64,000 nt of DNA from Pseudorhodoplanes sp. GTDB taxonomy: Bacteria > Pseudomonadota > Alphaproteobacteria > Rhizobiales > Xanthobacteraceae. This document shows, in pieces, positions 7,796 to 17,878 of this stretch. Position 1 is the stretch's first letter, and each line of letters opens with the position of its first letter. Both the position numbers and the translations under genes were made by a program. The DNA is taken from positions 3,121,126-3,185,125 of the forward strand of contig JAVSMS010000001.1 of the NCBI GenBank assembly GCA_032027085.1. The letters run 5' to 3'. A model generated the notes under the pieces. That model saw only the letters and a list, made by a program, of their open reading frames with translations, had not been told where the DNA came from and ran no database searches.

Positions 7796-8788
7796 CTATC
7801 CGCCGTTCCGCTGCCTGAGCACGCAACGGAAGCCGACATGGCTTGTGGATGTGTCCACCGGCTCCGCATGACGCGCGGCCGGTCGATAGCGGCGGCAGTA
7901 ATTCGGCGCGCACAGGTGCGAGCCGCCTTTCAAAACCTTTCGTGGAATCCTGATCTGCGGCTGACAGGGGTCGTAGCTGTCTTCTTCACGTCCGCCGCGC
8001 GGGTTTTCCGGAATGCAGCAGGCCTTCTGCGCGTCGCCTTCATGCTTTGGCGTGTACCAGTCGCTCGTCCACTCCCAGACATTGCCGATCATGTCGTGGA
8101 TCCCGTAGCCATTCGGCGGGAAGGCGGTGACGGGGGAAGTGCGCGCAAAGCCGTCGCTGCACAGATTCTCCTGCGGGAAGTTGCCCTGCCAGGTGTTGGC
8201 CATCTGCTGGCCGTCCGGCGTGAGTTCATCGCCCCAGGCGAACTCCGCCTCTTCCAGTCCGCCGCGTGCCGCGAATTCCCACTCGGCTTCCGTTGGCAGA
8301 TCCTTGCCAGCCCAGCACGCATAGGCGAGGGCGTCGGAATAGGCGACATGCACGACGGGGTGATTGTCGAGGCCGTTGATGTTGCTCTTGGGTCCGTAGG
8401 GATGGCGCCAGTCGGCGCCCTTCAGGAAGGTCCACCACTGCGACCAGTCGCGCAGATCGACAGGATGCTTCGGCGGCGAGAATACCAGCGATCCTGCATA
8501 CAGCATGTGCGGTAACGCCCCGGGATAGTCCTTCGCGTCCGGCACGATCTCGGCGACCGCGACGTGTCCCGTTGCGCGCACAAAATCTCTGAATTGCCGA
8601 TTGGTGACAGGCGTGCGGTCGATGAAGAAAGGGTCAACACTGACATGATGAACCGGCGCCTCTTCTGGGTAATGCCGGTCCGAACCCATGCGAAACGTGC
8701 CGCCGGGCACAAGGATCATGTTGGAGCGAATGCCGCTCTCACCGTCCGCTCGTTCAACGTTACTGGACTCTGTATTCAGCAGGGTCAT
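7796..8788 (-). CDS. Formylglycine-generating enzyme (sulfatase-modifying factor)
   Basis: Oxidises the cysteine of the sulfatase C-x-(P/A)-x-R motif to formylglycine, the catalytic residue of type I sulfatases. The FGE-sulfatase fold is visible from VPGGTFRMGSD through DLPTEAEWEFAARGG and IGNVWEWTSDWY to the C-terminal GGSHLCAPNYCRRYR. The two cysteines there (about residues 293 and 298) correspond to the copper-binding catalytic pair of aerobic FGE, so this is a true FGE rather than a family member lacking them. ATG 8788 is taken as start; a TTG seven codons upstream is possible and neither has a strong ribosome site. First gene of the sulfatase operon; its substrates are probably the two downstream sulfatases. 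Confidence 0.92.
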   Translation of the reverse strand: MTLLNTESSNVERADGESGIRSNMILVPGGTFRMGSDRHYPEEAPVHHVSVDPFFIDRTPVTNRQFRDFVRATGHVAVAEIVPDAKDYPGALPHMLYAGSLVFSPPKHPVDLRDWSQWWTFLKGADWRHPYGPKSNINGLDNHPVVHVAYSDALAYACWAGKDLPTEAEWEFAARGGLEEAEFAWGDELTPDGQQMANTWQGNFPQENLCSDGFARTSPVTAFPPNGYGIHDMIGNVWEWTSDWYTPKHEGDAQKACCIPENPRGGREEDSYDPCQPQIRIPRKVLKGGSHLCAPNYCRRYRPAARHAEPVDTSTSHVGFRCVLRQRNGG

Positions 8789-8966
8789 TGCAATTGACTT
8801 CGCACGCAACAGGACTTCGGCAGCAATAATAAGAATCGAGATGACAACAGGAAACGTCAGAGAAGGGTCGAATGGGTCAGTGTTCCTGACACAGATTTAA
8901 ATCAAGTGCGGAATACTCACGCATCCGATTGAAGTGCCCACACAAAAAGCTATCATAATTTTTTCT

Positions 8967-8980
8967 GAACGCTAGCGTTC
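8967..8980. repeat. 14-bp perfect palindrome, possible operator
   Basis: GAACGCTAGCGTTC is a perfect inverted repeat in the divergent intergenic region. It has two half-sites with no spacer, as expected for a dimeric regulator, and lies just downstream of an AT-rich stretch. Confidence 0.45.
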
Positions 8981-8982
8981 GC

Positions 8983-9050
8983 GTGCGATCATGACATCGC
9001 TTCCCTTTGTGTCGCGCGTTCACATTTGCGTGTGCGATCAAGTCATCCGC
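8983..9050. repeat. Imperfect direct repeat pair, 49-bp period
   Basis: GTGCGATCATGACATCGC at 8983-9000 recurs as GTGCGATCAAGTCATCCGC at 9032-9050. The first nine bases are identical and the second halves are related. With the adjacent palindrome this looks like a repeated regulator-binding site upstream of the DUF3300 gene. Confidence 0.4.
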
Positions 9051-9158
9051 ACGCGTAGTGCGTCCCGTATTGACTCGCTGCGGGTACTGACCACCAATTG
9101 CGCAACATGATCTGAAACGTCATCGATCACGCCAGCGTGCGCGTCCGGGGAGGGTGAG

Positions 9159-10502
9159 ATGAAATCCATCGCCTCGTTTCTTGCCTCGTTTCTTGCCGCC
9201 GCAGTCATTTCAGCAATTTCCAGTTTTCCGGTCCTCGCCCAGAATACCTCCCAGAGCGGAAAGCCGCCGCTGAAGGCCGAGGAGCTTGACCAGTTGGTCT
9301 CGCCGATCGCGCTCTATCCGGACAATCTGCTGTCGCAGGTGCTGATCGCGTCGACCTATCCGCTGGAAGTCGTGCAGGCGGATCGCTGGGTGAAGGACAA
9401 CAAGTCGCTCAAGGGCAGCGCACTGAAGGCGGCCGCCGACAAGCAGGGCTGGGACGACAGCATCAAGTCGCTCACCGCGGTGCCCGATGTGCTGACCATG
9501 ATGTCCTCGCAGCTCGACTGGACGCAGAAGCTGGGCGATGCCGTTCTCGCACAGCAGCCGGACGTGATGGATGCGGTCCAGCGACTGCGGGCAAAGGCGG
9601 ATGCGAACGACAAGCTCAAGACCACGCAGCAGCAGAAGGTTTCGAAGAGTTCTCAGGGCGGGAAACAGACGATCGTGATCGAGCCGACGGTGCCGGAGAC
9701 GCTCTACGTTCCCTATTACGATCCCGGCGTCGTTTATGGGGCGTGGCCCTACGCCGAGTATCCGCCGTACTACTTCCCGGCGCCAGGCTATATCGCCAGC
9801 GGGGTGATCGCGACCGGCATTGCCTTCGCAACCGGCGTTGCGGTTGGCGCGTGGGCCGGGCGCGGAAACTGGTGGGGCGGCAGCTTCAACTGGGGCAACA
9901 ACAACATCAACATCAACAACGATATCGACATCAACAAGCGCAACAACTGGGTTCACAATCCGGATCACCGTCACGGCGTGCGCTACAACAACGATGCGGT
10001 GCGCAACAAATTCGCCAAGGGCGATGGCGGCAACCGCGAGAACCGCATGGACTTCCGCGGCCGCGACGGCCAGCAGGTGCTGAAGCCGGACAGCCGCGAT
10101 CTGAAGCCCGGAGATGCCAAGCCGGGCGCGCGCGATCGGCCGGACACGGGCAAGCGCCCCGGCGGCGGAGATCGGCCGGATGCCGGCAAGCGTCCCGGCG
10201 GTGGCCACAAGCAGGCCTCACGCCCCGGCGGAGACAAGGCCGGGCAGCACCGGCCGGATCGTGACCGGCCATCGTCACGCCCGAGCGGAAGTCGCGATGG
10301 GGCCATGTCGCATATCGATCGCGGCGCGCATGAGCGCGCCAGCGGCAATCGCGGTCGCGCCAGCGCAGGACACATGGCCGGCGGACCGCGCCCGGGCGGC
10401 GGCATTCAACGCGGCGGCGGCCCGCGTCCGGGCGGAGGCATTCACGCTGGCGGACGCCCCGGCGGCGGTGCCGCGCGCGGCGGCGGCGGACGCCGCCGGT
10501 GA
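9159..10502 (+). CDS. Exported DUF3300 domain protein
   Basis: 447-residue exported protein. The signal peptide ends about residue 28 (FPVLAQ). A DUF3300 domain follows (about 35-230), marked by LVSPIALYPDNLLSQVLIA, YPLEVVQADRW and VPYYDPGVVYGAWPYAEYPPYYF. The C-terminal third is low complexity: an asparagine-rich NNININN run near residues 247-265, then glycine/arginine/proline repeats of the RPGGG type to the end. ATG 9159 follows GGGAGGGTGAG. The DUF2950 gene starts 20 bp after its stop, a pairing seen in other proteobacteria. Function unknown; envelope location is expected. Confidence 0.88.
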   Translation: MKSIASFLASFLAAAVISAISSFPVLAQNTSQSGKPPLKAEELDQLVSPIALYPDNLLSQVLIASTYPLEVVQADRWVKDNKSLKGSALKAAADKQGWDDSIKSLTAVPDVLTMMSSQLDWTQKLGDAVLAQQPDVMDAVQRLRAKADANDKLKTTQQQKVSKSSQGGKQTIVIEPTVPETLYVPYYDPGVVYGAWPYAEYPPYYFPAPGYIASGVIATGIAFATGVAVGAWAGRGNWWGGSFNWGNNNININNDIDINKRNNWVHNPDHRHGVRYNNDAVRNKFAKGDGGNRENRMDFRGRDGQQVLKPDSRDLKPGDAKPGARDRPDTGKRPGGGDRPDAGKRPGGGHKQASRPGGDKAGQHRPDRDRPSSRPSGSRDGAMSHIDRGAHERASGNRGRASAGHMAGGPRPGGGIQRGGGPRPGGGIHAGGRPGGGAARGGGGRRR

Positions 10503-10522
10503 CACAGGACGCGGAGAGCGAG

Positions 10523-11464
10523 ATGCAGACCTTCATCAAGAGTCACATGAGGCCGCTCGCCCTGTGCGCGATCATCGTGCTCACGCTTGTGGGCGGAATG
10601 GATATCGCCCAGGCCCAGCAGAAATTCGCATCGCCGGACGAGGCGGTGACCGCGCTGGTCGCGGCCGCGCGCGCCAACAATGACCGCGACGTGGTGCGCA
10701 TTCTCGGAGACCGCGAGCTCGTTTTTTCCGGCGATCCGGTGGCGGATGGCCAGCGGCGGCAGGCGTTTCTGCTGGCCTATGACGCACGCCATCAGCTCAA
10801 CAAGCAGGGGGACAGCAAGGCCGAACTCGTCATCGGGCCGAACGACTGGCCGTTCCCGATCCCTCTGGTGGAGAAGAACGGCTCATGGTGGTTCGATACG
10901 GCAAGCGGACGTGAGGAGGTTCTCTATCGCCGCATCGGACGCAACGAACTCGCCGCGATCCAGGTCGCGCTCGCCTATGTCGATGCGCAGAACGACTACG
11001 CATCCATGAATCCGACCGGCGGGAAAGTCGACAGTTACGCGCAGCGCTTCTTCAGCACGCCGGGAAAGAAAGATGGCCTGTACTGGCCGTCCGCCGCGAA
11101 TGAACCGCGCAGCCCCCTCGGCGAGACCGTCGTGCTCGCCACCGCCGAAGGCTATCGTTTCGGCGAGGGGCAGATCCCGTATCACGGCTACTACTACAGG
11201 ATATTGAAGTCACAGGGGCCGAACGCGCCGGGCGGCGCCGTGAACTATGTCGTCAACGGCAACATGATCGGCGGCTTCGCGCTCGTCGCCTATCCGGCCG
11301 AATACGGCAATTCCGGCGTGATGACGTTTCTCGTGAACAATGCCGGCGTCGTCTTCCAGAAGGATCTCGGGCCGAAAACGTCGCGGATTGCCTCGCGCAT
11401 GACCGCCTTCAATCCTGATCACACTTGGCGGAAGGTCTCTGCCGAAGATCTGGCGGTGAGATGA
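10523..11464 (+). CDS. Exported DUF2950 domain protein
   Basis: 313-residue exported protein of the DUF2950 family. The signal peptide ends near DIAQAQ. The domain shows SPDEAVTALVAAARANN, WWFDTASGREEVLYRRIG, PYHGYYYRILKSQGPNAPGG and GFALVAYPAEYGNSGVMTF, which are typical of the family. ATG 10523 is chosen because GGAG lies six bases upstream; an alternative GTG overlapping the previous stop lacks one. It is the second gene of the operon with DUF3300. No enzymatic activity is established for DUF2950. Confidence 0.88.
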   Translation: MQTFIKSHMRPLALCAIIVLTLVGGMDIAQAQQKFASPDEAVTALVAAARANNDRDVVRILGDRELVFSGDPVADGQRRQAFLLAYDARHQLNKQGDSKAELVIGPNDWPFPIPLVEKNGSWWFDTASGREEVLYRRIGRNELAAIQVALAYVDAQNDYASMNPTGGKVDSYAQRFFSTPGKKDGLYWPSAANEPRSPLGETVVLATAEGYRFGEGQIPYHGYYYRILKSQGPNAPGGAVNYVVNGNMIGGFALVAYPAEYGNSGVMTFLVNNAGVVFQKDLGPKTSRIASRMTAFNPDHTWRKVSAEDLAVR

Positions 11465-11697
11465 AAGGCGCCGGCGGCTCTCAACGCTTGTTTGGTTCAC
11501 GCCGCTACGTCAGATCTGTTGCTGGCAGACACCCCAGCATCCGTTGCAAGCTGGAGGGCGGAACGTACCGCGATTGCCCTACCGTCGGTTGCCCGTCTCC
11601 GTTCCGCCACACCTCTCCGGAAACACCTGCGGCCCAGTAAGTTCCTGTTAACCACCCCCCGGCCTAATAGAGTAATTGTAGAGTGGGAGGGCGACTC

Positions 11698-12948
11698 GTG
11701 GCCGGCCGCTGGGCTTGCTCCACTCTTTCCATTGCCGCTCTGGTTGCCGGTCTTGCCGGACCGGGGATGCTTGCCCGTGCCCAGGTTTTCGATTCCCTGC
11801 CGATCGCGACCGACGCCCGCCTGGCCGGCGACGACAAGGAAACGCGGCTCATCGTCGATCTGACCCGCAAGATGGATGTGCGGGCCTTCACGCTCTCCAA
11901 TCCCTACCGCGTGGTCGTGGACCTGCCGCAGACCGTCTTCCAGTTGCCTTCGAAAGCCGGTGAGACCGGGCGGGGCCTGATCAAGGCCTTTCGCTACGGC
12001 CTGGTGATGGCCGGCGGCTCGCGCATCGTGGTCGATGTCACGAAGCCCGTGCGGTTGGACCGCCTCCATGTGCTGGAGGCGCGGGAAGGGCAGCCCGCCC
12101 GTCTGGTCCTCGACCTCGCTGCCACCGACCGCGAAAGCTTCATGCGCAACATGGTCCAGCAGGCCAGGGCCTTGCCGCTGAGCGATCCGCGCAAGACAGA
12201 CGCGGCGATGCCCAGGCCGGCCGGCGATCCGCGCCCGCTTATCGTCATCGATCCCGGCCATGGCGGCCCCGACACCGGCGCCAAGGTCGCCGACGGCGAG
12301 ATCATGGAAAAGCACATGGTGCTGGATTTCAGCATCACGCTGCGCGACCAGCTCGAGAAGAGCGGCAAATACCGGGTGGTGATGACCCGCACCGATGACA
12401 CCTTCATTCCGCTGGCCGAGCGCGTGAAGATCGCGCGCCAGCGGCAGGCCTCACTCTTTATTTCCATCCATGCCGACTCGCTGCCGAAGGCCGAGGGCGA
12501 CGCACAGGGGGCCACCATCTACACGCTATCCGACAAGCCGTCCGACAGCGACGCCGCCAAGCTCGCCGAAGAGGAAAACCGCTCGGACGTGGTGGCAGGC
12601 ATCGACCTCTCGCGCGAGCCGGGTGACGTCGCCGATATCCTGATCGATCTCGCCCAGCGCGAGACCAAGGGCTATTCCCATCACTTTGCCCGCACCCTGG
12701 TGGGCGAGATGAAAACCGCCATGCGACTCCACAAGAAACCGCTGAAATCGGCGAGTTTTGTGGTGCTCAAGGCGCCGGACGTGCCGTCCGTGCTGGTGGA
12801 ACTCGGCTATATGACCAACAAGCAGGACCTGAAACTGCTGGTGTCGGAGAACTGGCGCACCAAGGCGGCCGATAGCATGGTACAGGCCGTCGACGCTTTC
12901 TTCCGGACCCGGATCGCGGGGGCGGATGCAAGCGCAGCGCGGCGATGA
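11698..12948 (+). CDS. amiC: N-acetylmuramoyl-L-alanine amidase (AmiC type)
   Basis: Periplasmic zinc amidase that cleaves the bond between N-acetylmuramic acid and the stem peptide during cell separation. The layout is a signal peptide, an AMIN domain (about residues 25-135; LSNPYRVVVDLPQTVF) and an Amidase_3 domain. In that domain IDPGHGGPDTG supplies the first zinc ligand, then come FISIHADS and PSVLVELGYMTN. GTG 11698 is chosen because GGGAGG lies seven bases upstream; a GTG five codons earlier has no such site. PBP1A and prfB follow in the same direction, an order I recall as conserved in this group. Confidence 0.9.
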   Translation: MAGRWACSTLSIAALVAGLAGPGMLARAQVFDSLPIATDARLAGDDKETRLIVDLTRKMDVRAFTLSNPYRVVVDLPQTVFQLPSKAGETGRGLIKAFRYGLVMAGGSRIVVDVTKPVRLDRLHVLEAREGQPARLVLDLAATDRESFMRNMVQQARALPLSDPRKTDAAMPRPAGDPRPLIVIDPGHGGPDTGAKVADGEIMEKHMVLDFSITLRDQLEKSGKYRVVMTRTDDTFIPLAERVKIARQRQASLFISIHADSLPKAEGDAQGATIYTLSDKPSDSDAAKLAEEENRSDVVAGIDLSREPGDVADILIDLAQRETKGYSHHFARTLVGEMKTAMRLHKKPLKSASFVVLKAPDVPSVLVELGYMTNKQDLKLLVSENWRTKAADSMVQAVDAFFRTRIAGADASAARR

Positions 12949-13108
12949 TGGGCGGTAAGGGGAGGCGGAAAAGCCTCAGTTTGACCATAAAATCACGCGA
13001 CGAGGGAGGCTCCGGCGCGTGCGAGCGGCGAGTGGGCTTTTGCCGATAGAGACGATTCACAACGGGGTGCGGCGGGACTTTCAGCGTCCGCCGAAGCGGT
13101 CTTAACGT

Positions 13109-15595
13109 ATGAAATTGATGCTCCGCTTTTTCGGGTTTCTGTTCGCCGCCGGAACCATTCTGTTCCTGGTCGGCATTGCCGGCGTCGCCGGCCTGATGTG
13201 GCATTTCTCCAAGGACCTGCCGGATTATTCCCAGTTGCAGGATTACGAGCCGCCGGTGATGACCCGGGTGCATGCGGGCGACGGGTCGCTGGTTGCCGAA
13301 TATGCGCGCGAGCGGCGTCTGTATCTGCCGATCCAGGCGGTGCCGAAACTCGTGATCAATGCCTTCCTCTCGGCCGAGGACAAGAATTTCTACGAGCATG
13401 GCGGCCTCGATTTCAACGGCATTGCGCGGGCCGGTATCCTCTATCTGCAGAACCTCGGAAGCAGCCGCCGCCCGCAAGGCGCCTCCACGATCACCCAGCA
13501 GGTCGCAAAAAACTTCCTGCTGACGAACGAGTTGTCCTTCACGCGCAAGATCAAGGAAGCGCTGCTCGCGATGAAGATCGAGCGCACCTATACAAAGGAC
13601 AAGATTCTCGAACTCTATCTGAACGAAATTTATCTGGGTTTTTCCGCCTACGGCGTCGCCGCCGCATCGCTTCTTTATTTCGACAAGTCGGTGCACGAAC
13701 TGACAGTGCCGGAAGCGGCCTATCTCGCCGCGCTTCCGAAGGCTCCGACCTATCTGCATCCCTTCCGTCAGCGCGAGCGCGCGATCGAGCGGCGCAATTA
13801 CGTGATCGACCGCATGATCGAGAACGGCTTGGTCAAGCCGGCCGACGGCGAAAAATTCAAGAAAGAGCCGCTCAACGTGACCGCGCGCCCGACCGGTGCG
13901 CATATCTTCGCCGCGGAATATTTCGCGGAGGAAGTGCGACGCGAAATCTACGAGCGTTATGGCGAGAAGAAACTTTATGAGGGCGGGCTCTCGGTACGCA
14001 CCACGCTCGATCCGAAGATGCAGATCCTGGCGCGCCAGGTGCTGGTCGACGGGTTGCTCAAGTACGACGAGAAGCACGGCTATCGCGGGCCGGTGCAGAA
14101 GCTCGACATTTCCGGCGACTGGGGCGTCAAGCTCGCCGACGTGAAGGCGCTGAACGATATCGGCTGGAAACTCGCCGTCGTCCTGGAAACGTCCGACCAA
14201 TCGGCGCGTATCGGTCTGCAGCCCGGGCGCGAGCCGGGCGGGGCGGTGGTGAAGGCGCGCCAGGTCGGATTGATCGGCATCGACGGTGTGAAATGGGCGA
14301 AAGCCGCGAGCGGTCCGACCCGCGGCAAGACGCCGACCAAGGTCAGCCAGGTGCTGGAGCCGGGCGATGTCATTTACGTCGATCCGCTCGTCGGGAAGGA
14401 CGGCAAGGAAGTCGGCGAGAACCAATATCGCCTGCGGCAAGTCCCTGAAATATCCGGTGCCATCACCGTCATGGACCCGTATACCGGCCGCGTTCTGGCG
14501 ATGGTCGGCGGCTTCTCGTTCGATCAGAGCCAATTCAACCGCGCGACGCAGGCGCTGCGGCAGCCGGGCTCCTCATTCAAGCCGTTTGTCTACGCCGCCG
14601 CTCTCGACAACGGTTATACGCCGTCAACGGTTGTCATGGATTCGCCGATCGAAATCGATCAGGGCCCCGGCCTTGGCGTGTGGCGGCCGGAAAACTATTC
14701 CGCCGGAAAATATTACGGGCCGCAAACCCTGCGCTTTGGCATCGAGCATTCGCGCAACGTGATGACGGTGCGGTTGGCGCAGGATGTCGGCATGCCGCTG
14801 ATTGCGGAATATGCCAAGCGCTTCGGCGTCTATGACGATCTGCCGCCGTATCTCTCCTTCGCGCTCGGTGCCGGTGAAACGACGGTGCTGCGCATGACCG
14901 CGGCGTATTCAATGTTCGCCAATGGCGGTCGCCGCATCAAGCCGACGTTGATCGACCGCATCCAGGACCGTTACGGCCACACTATCTACAAGCACGACCA
15001 GCGCGAATGCCGCGGCTGCAATGCCGATCGCTGGGCAGACCAGCCGGAGCCGACCTTGGTCGACCGGCGCGAGCAGGTCATCGATCCGATGACCGCGTAT
15101 CAGATCACGTCGATGATGGAAGGCGTGGTTCAGCGCGGCACCGCAACGGTGGTGCGTGAGGTGGGCAAGCCGGTGGCCGGCAAGACCGGCACCACCAACG
15201 ACGAGAAGGACGTGTGGTTCATCGGCTTCTCGCCCGATCTCGCCGTTGGCGTCTATCTCGGCTACGACAAGCCCAAGCCGCTTGGACGCGGCTCCACGGG
15301 CGGCCATATGGCGGCGCCGATCGTGAAGGATTTTCTCAAAGTGGCGCTTGCCGACAAAGCCGCGGTGCCGTTCCGTGTGCCGGCCGGCATCAAGCTGATC
15401 CGCATCGATGCCAAGAGCGGCCTGCGTGCCGGTCCGGGATCCGAGCGGGTCATTCTCGAAGCCTTCAAGCCAGGTACCGCGCCGCCCGATTCGTCCTCCG
15501 TCATCGGCTACAGCGACGCCGATGGACGTTTCTTCGGTCCTGTCCCGGAAGAATCCGGCCGCGCCGTGCGCTCAGGGACCGGCGGGCTTTACTGA
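13109..15595 (+). CDS. mrcA: Penicillin-binding protein 1A (class A)
   Basis: Bifunctional peptidoglycan synthase, 828 residues, anchored by an N-terminal helix (residues 5-30). The glycosyltransferase GT51 domain has EDKNFYEHGGLDF and GASTITQQVAKNF; an OB-like insert follows. The transpeptidase domain carries the catalytic serine in GSSFKPF, the SRN triad in HSRNVMTV and the KTG box in GKTGTTNDEKD. A short proline-rich tail with an SH3-like stretch ends the protein. It lies 160 bp downstream of the amidase gene and fits the class A family length. Acts at the inner membrane. Confidence 0.95.
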   Translation: MKLMLRFFGFLFAAGTILFLVGIAGVAGLMWHFSKDLPDYSQLQDYEPPVMTRVHAGDGSLVAEYARERRLYLPIQAVPKLVINAFLSAEDKNFYEHGGLDFNGIARAGILYLQNLGSSRRPQGASTITQQVAKNFLLTNELSFTRKIKEALLAMKIERTYTKDKILELYLNEIYLGFSAYGVAAASLLYFDKSVHELTVPEAAYLAALPKAPTYLHPFRQRERAIERRNYVIDRMIENGLVKPADGEKFKKEPLNVTARPTGAHIFAAEYFAEEVRREIYERYGEKKLYEGGLSVRTTLDPKMQILARQVLVDGLLKYDEKHGYRGPVQKLDISGDWGVKLADVKALNDIGWKLAVVLETSDQSARIGLQPGREPGGAVVKARQVGLIGIDGVKWAKAASGPTRGKTPTKVSQVLEPGDVIYVDPLVGKDGKEVGENQYRLRQVPEISGAITVMDPYTGRVLAMVGGFSFDQSQFNRATQALRQPGSSFKPFVYAAALDNGYTPSTVVMDSPIEIDQGPGLGVWRPENYSAGKYYGPQTLRFGIEHSRNVMTVRLAQDVGMPLIAEYAKRFGVYDDLPPYLSFALGAGETTVLRMTAAYSMFANGGRRIKPTLIDRIQDRYGHTIYKHDQRECRGCNADRWADQPEPTLVDRREQVIDPMTAYQITSMMEGVVQRGTATVVREVGKPVAGKTGTTNDEKDVWFIGFSPDLAVGVYLGYDKPKPLGRGSTGGHMAAPIVKDFLKVALADKAAVPFRVPAGIKLIRIDAKSGLRAGPGSERVILEAFKPGTAPPDSSSVIGYSDADGRFFGPVPEESGRAVRSGTGGLY

Positions 15596-15696
15596 CATAG
15601 CCGTTGCCATCGCAGGGGCGGCCCGCTACATCCGGGCGGCCTCGTTCCGTGGCTGCAGCGGTTGTCGCTGCACGCATCCTCAAGAATTCCGGTGTC

Positions 15697-16810
<1,114 letters not shown>

Positions 16811-16828
<18 letters not shown>

Positions 16829-16851
16829 TACGTCGAAGACGTCGACTGATA
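16811..16851 (+). repeat. 21-bp tandem duplication across the prfB stop codon
   Basis: GTCGAAGACGTGGACTGATA at 16811-16830 is repeated at 16832-16851 with one change (G to C). The first copy holds the last codons and the stop; the second copy lies just past it and carries another TGA plus TAG. Confidence 0.85.
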
Positions 16852-17295
16852 GATCCCCGTCACCGCGCTTATTCTCTGACGACGATAGACATGCCGGGAG
16901 GGTCGAAGCGGGGCCTCGCCTCACTGATGCGGCCCCAGGCGACCGCTCCCGGAATGCCGTCCGCGGGTGTAGCCGCTACGTTGAGGCCCGAACGATTGCC
17001 GCAACGATTGTCGCGGCATCCTGCATCGGTGGTTCCATTCCAACCTCCGATTTTTCAAGCTACGCCGGTTTGCCGGCAACGCCGCTCCTTGGCAGGATCA
17101 GCACAAGAATCGTGTTGCCAGGGACCGGCAGTGTCAAGAGAGGACGTATTCACATCTGATGAATCTGTGGATCAAAGTGCTTATGAATCTGTGGATCAAT
17201 GTGCGGGGGTATCGGACGCATCGGTTCCAAGGCGCAAAAATTGTTGCTGACGCTGTTGGAATGACGCCGCTATACTTTTTTCAGCGGGTTCCTTT
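16829..17295. other. Gap between prfB and the copper-related genes
   Basis: 467 bases without a convincing gene. It begins with the second copy of the prfB tail and ends with a pair of 22-bp repeats at 17159-17204. An open frame at 16891-17250 has proline/arginine-rich content with no domain and is not called. The last 90 bases probably hold the promoter of the His-rich protein gene. Confidence 0.5.
17159..17204. repeat. Two 22-bp direct repeats, 24-bp period, upstream of the His-rich gene
   Basis: ATGAATCTGTGGATCAAAGTGC at 17159-17180 recurs at 17183-17204 with one mismatch. Two helical turns separate the copies, suiting a tandem protein-binding site. Each copy includes TGTGGATCA, one base off the DnaA box TGTGGATAA. 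Confidence 0.6.
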
Positions 17296-17694
17296 ATGCG
17301 AATTCTCACCCGGAAGATCGTAGTTTTTGCTGTTGCTGCGATGCTCGCTGTTGCGGGTGGTTTCACGCCGCGACATGCGCAAGCAGGACTGCATGCGCAT
17401 GCAGCGCCGGTGATGACGGGCAAGACATACCATCATCAGGATGGGCAGACGGCGCATCATCATGGAGAGAAGGTGGAGCACGCGGCAGCTCAGGCGCCTT
17501 GCCACAATGACAATCAGGGCACCCAGCCGAATTCACCGCTCCACAATTGCTGCGTGACGTCCTGTTCAGTCGCGGCCTTTATTTTTGCCAGTGTCAGCTT
17601 CAATAAGCCGCTTCCGAACGCCGATTACGTTGCCTTTCCTCCAACCCAGCCGACGCGGGCACCGTTGACGTCTGCCGACCCACCGCCTCGCTAA
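17296..17694 (+). CDS. Exported His/Cys-rich small protein, probable metal (copper) link
   Basis: 132 residues. A signal peptide ends near HAQA (about residue 30). The mature part is rich in histidine (LHAHAAPV, HHQDGQTAHHHGEK) and has a cysteine cluster (PCHNDN, LHNCCVTSCS). A hydrophobic stretch VAAFIFASVSF follows, then a proline-rich tail. The composition resembles small periplasmic proteins found near copper-resistance genes, and a cupredoxin gene lies 184 bp downstream. ATG 17296 begins the signal peptide. No named family is recognised; the metal-binding role is inferred from residues and context. Confidence 0.6.
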   Translation: MRILTRKIVVFAVAAMLAVAGGFTPRHAQAGLHAHAAPVMTGKTYHHQDGQTAHHHGEKVEHAAAQAPCHNDNQGTQPNSPLHNCCVTSCSVAAFIFASVSFNKPLPNADYVAFPPTQPTRAPLTSADPPPR

Positions 17695-17878
17695 GACGTC
17701 GCAGGGGAGGACTCTGTCCGCAGCAGCGCGCTGGCGGCATGCGGCGGCCTCTCCGGCCGTGCAACGTCGCGGGAGCGTATTCTCCGCGGCAAACACGCAA
17801 GTGGAACTCAACGTGGTCAAGCCTGGCGCCGGTAACGGCATGGGCGATCGCAAGACATTTTTGATAGGAGAGACATCG

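Larger units (their letters stand above)
8789..9158. promoter_or_regulatory. Divergent control region between FGE operon and DUF3300/DUF2950 operon
   Basis: This 370-bp gap separates two divergent transcription units and encodes nothing convincing. It is AT-richer than the neighbourhood around 8890-8965. It holds a perfect 14-bp palindrome at 8967-8980 and an imperfect direct repeat (8983-9000 and 9032-9050). These are probable operator or promoter elements for one or both operons; no specific regulator can be named. Confidence 0.5.

Noticed and set aside
12767-14533. Minus-strand frame of nearly 590 codons
   Set aside because: Antisense to amidase and PBP1A, both with full catalytic motifs.
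16891-17250. 119-codon plus-strand frame after prfB
   Set aside because: No domain, unusual composition, and it runs through the 22-bp repeats; judged non-coding.
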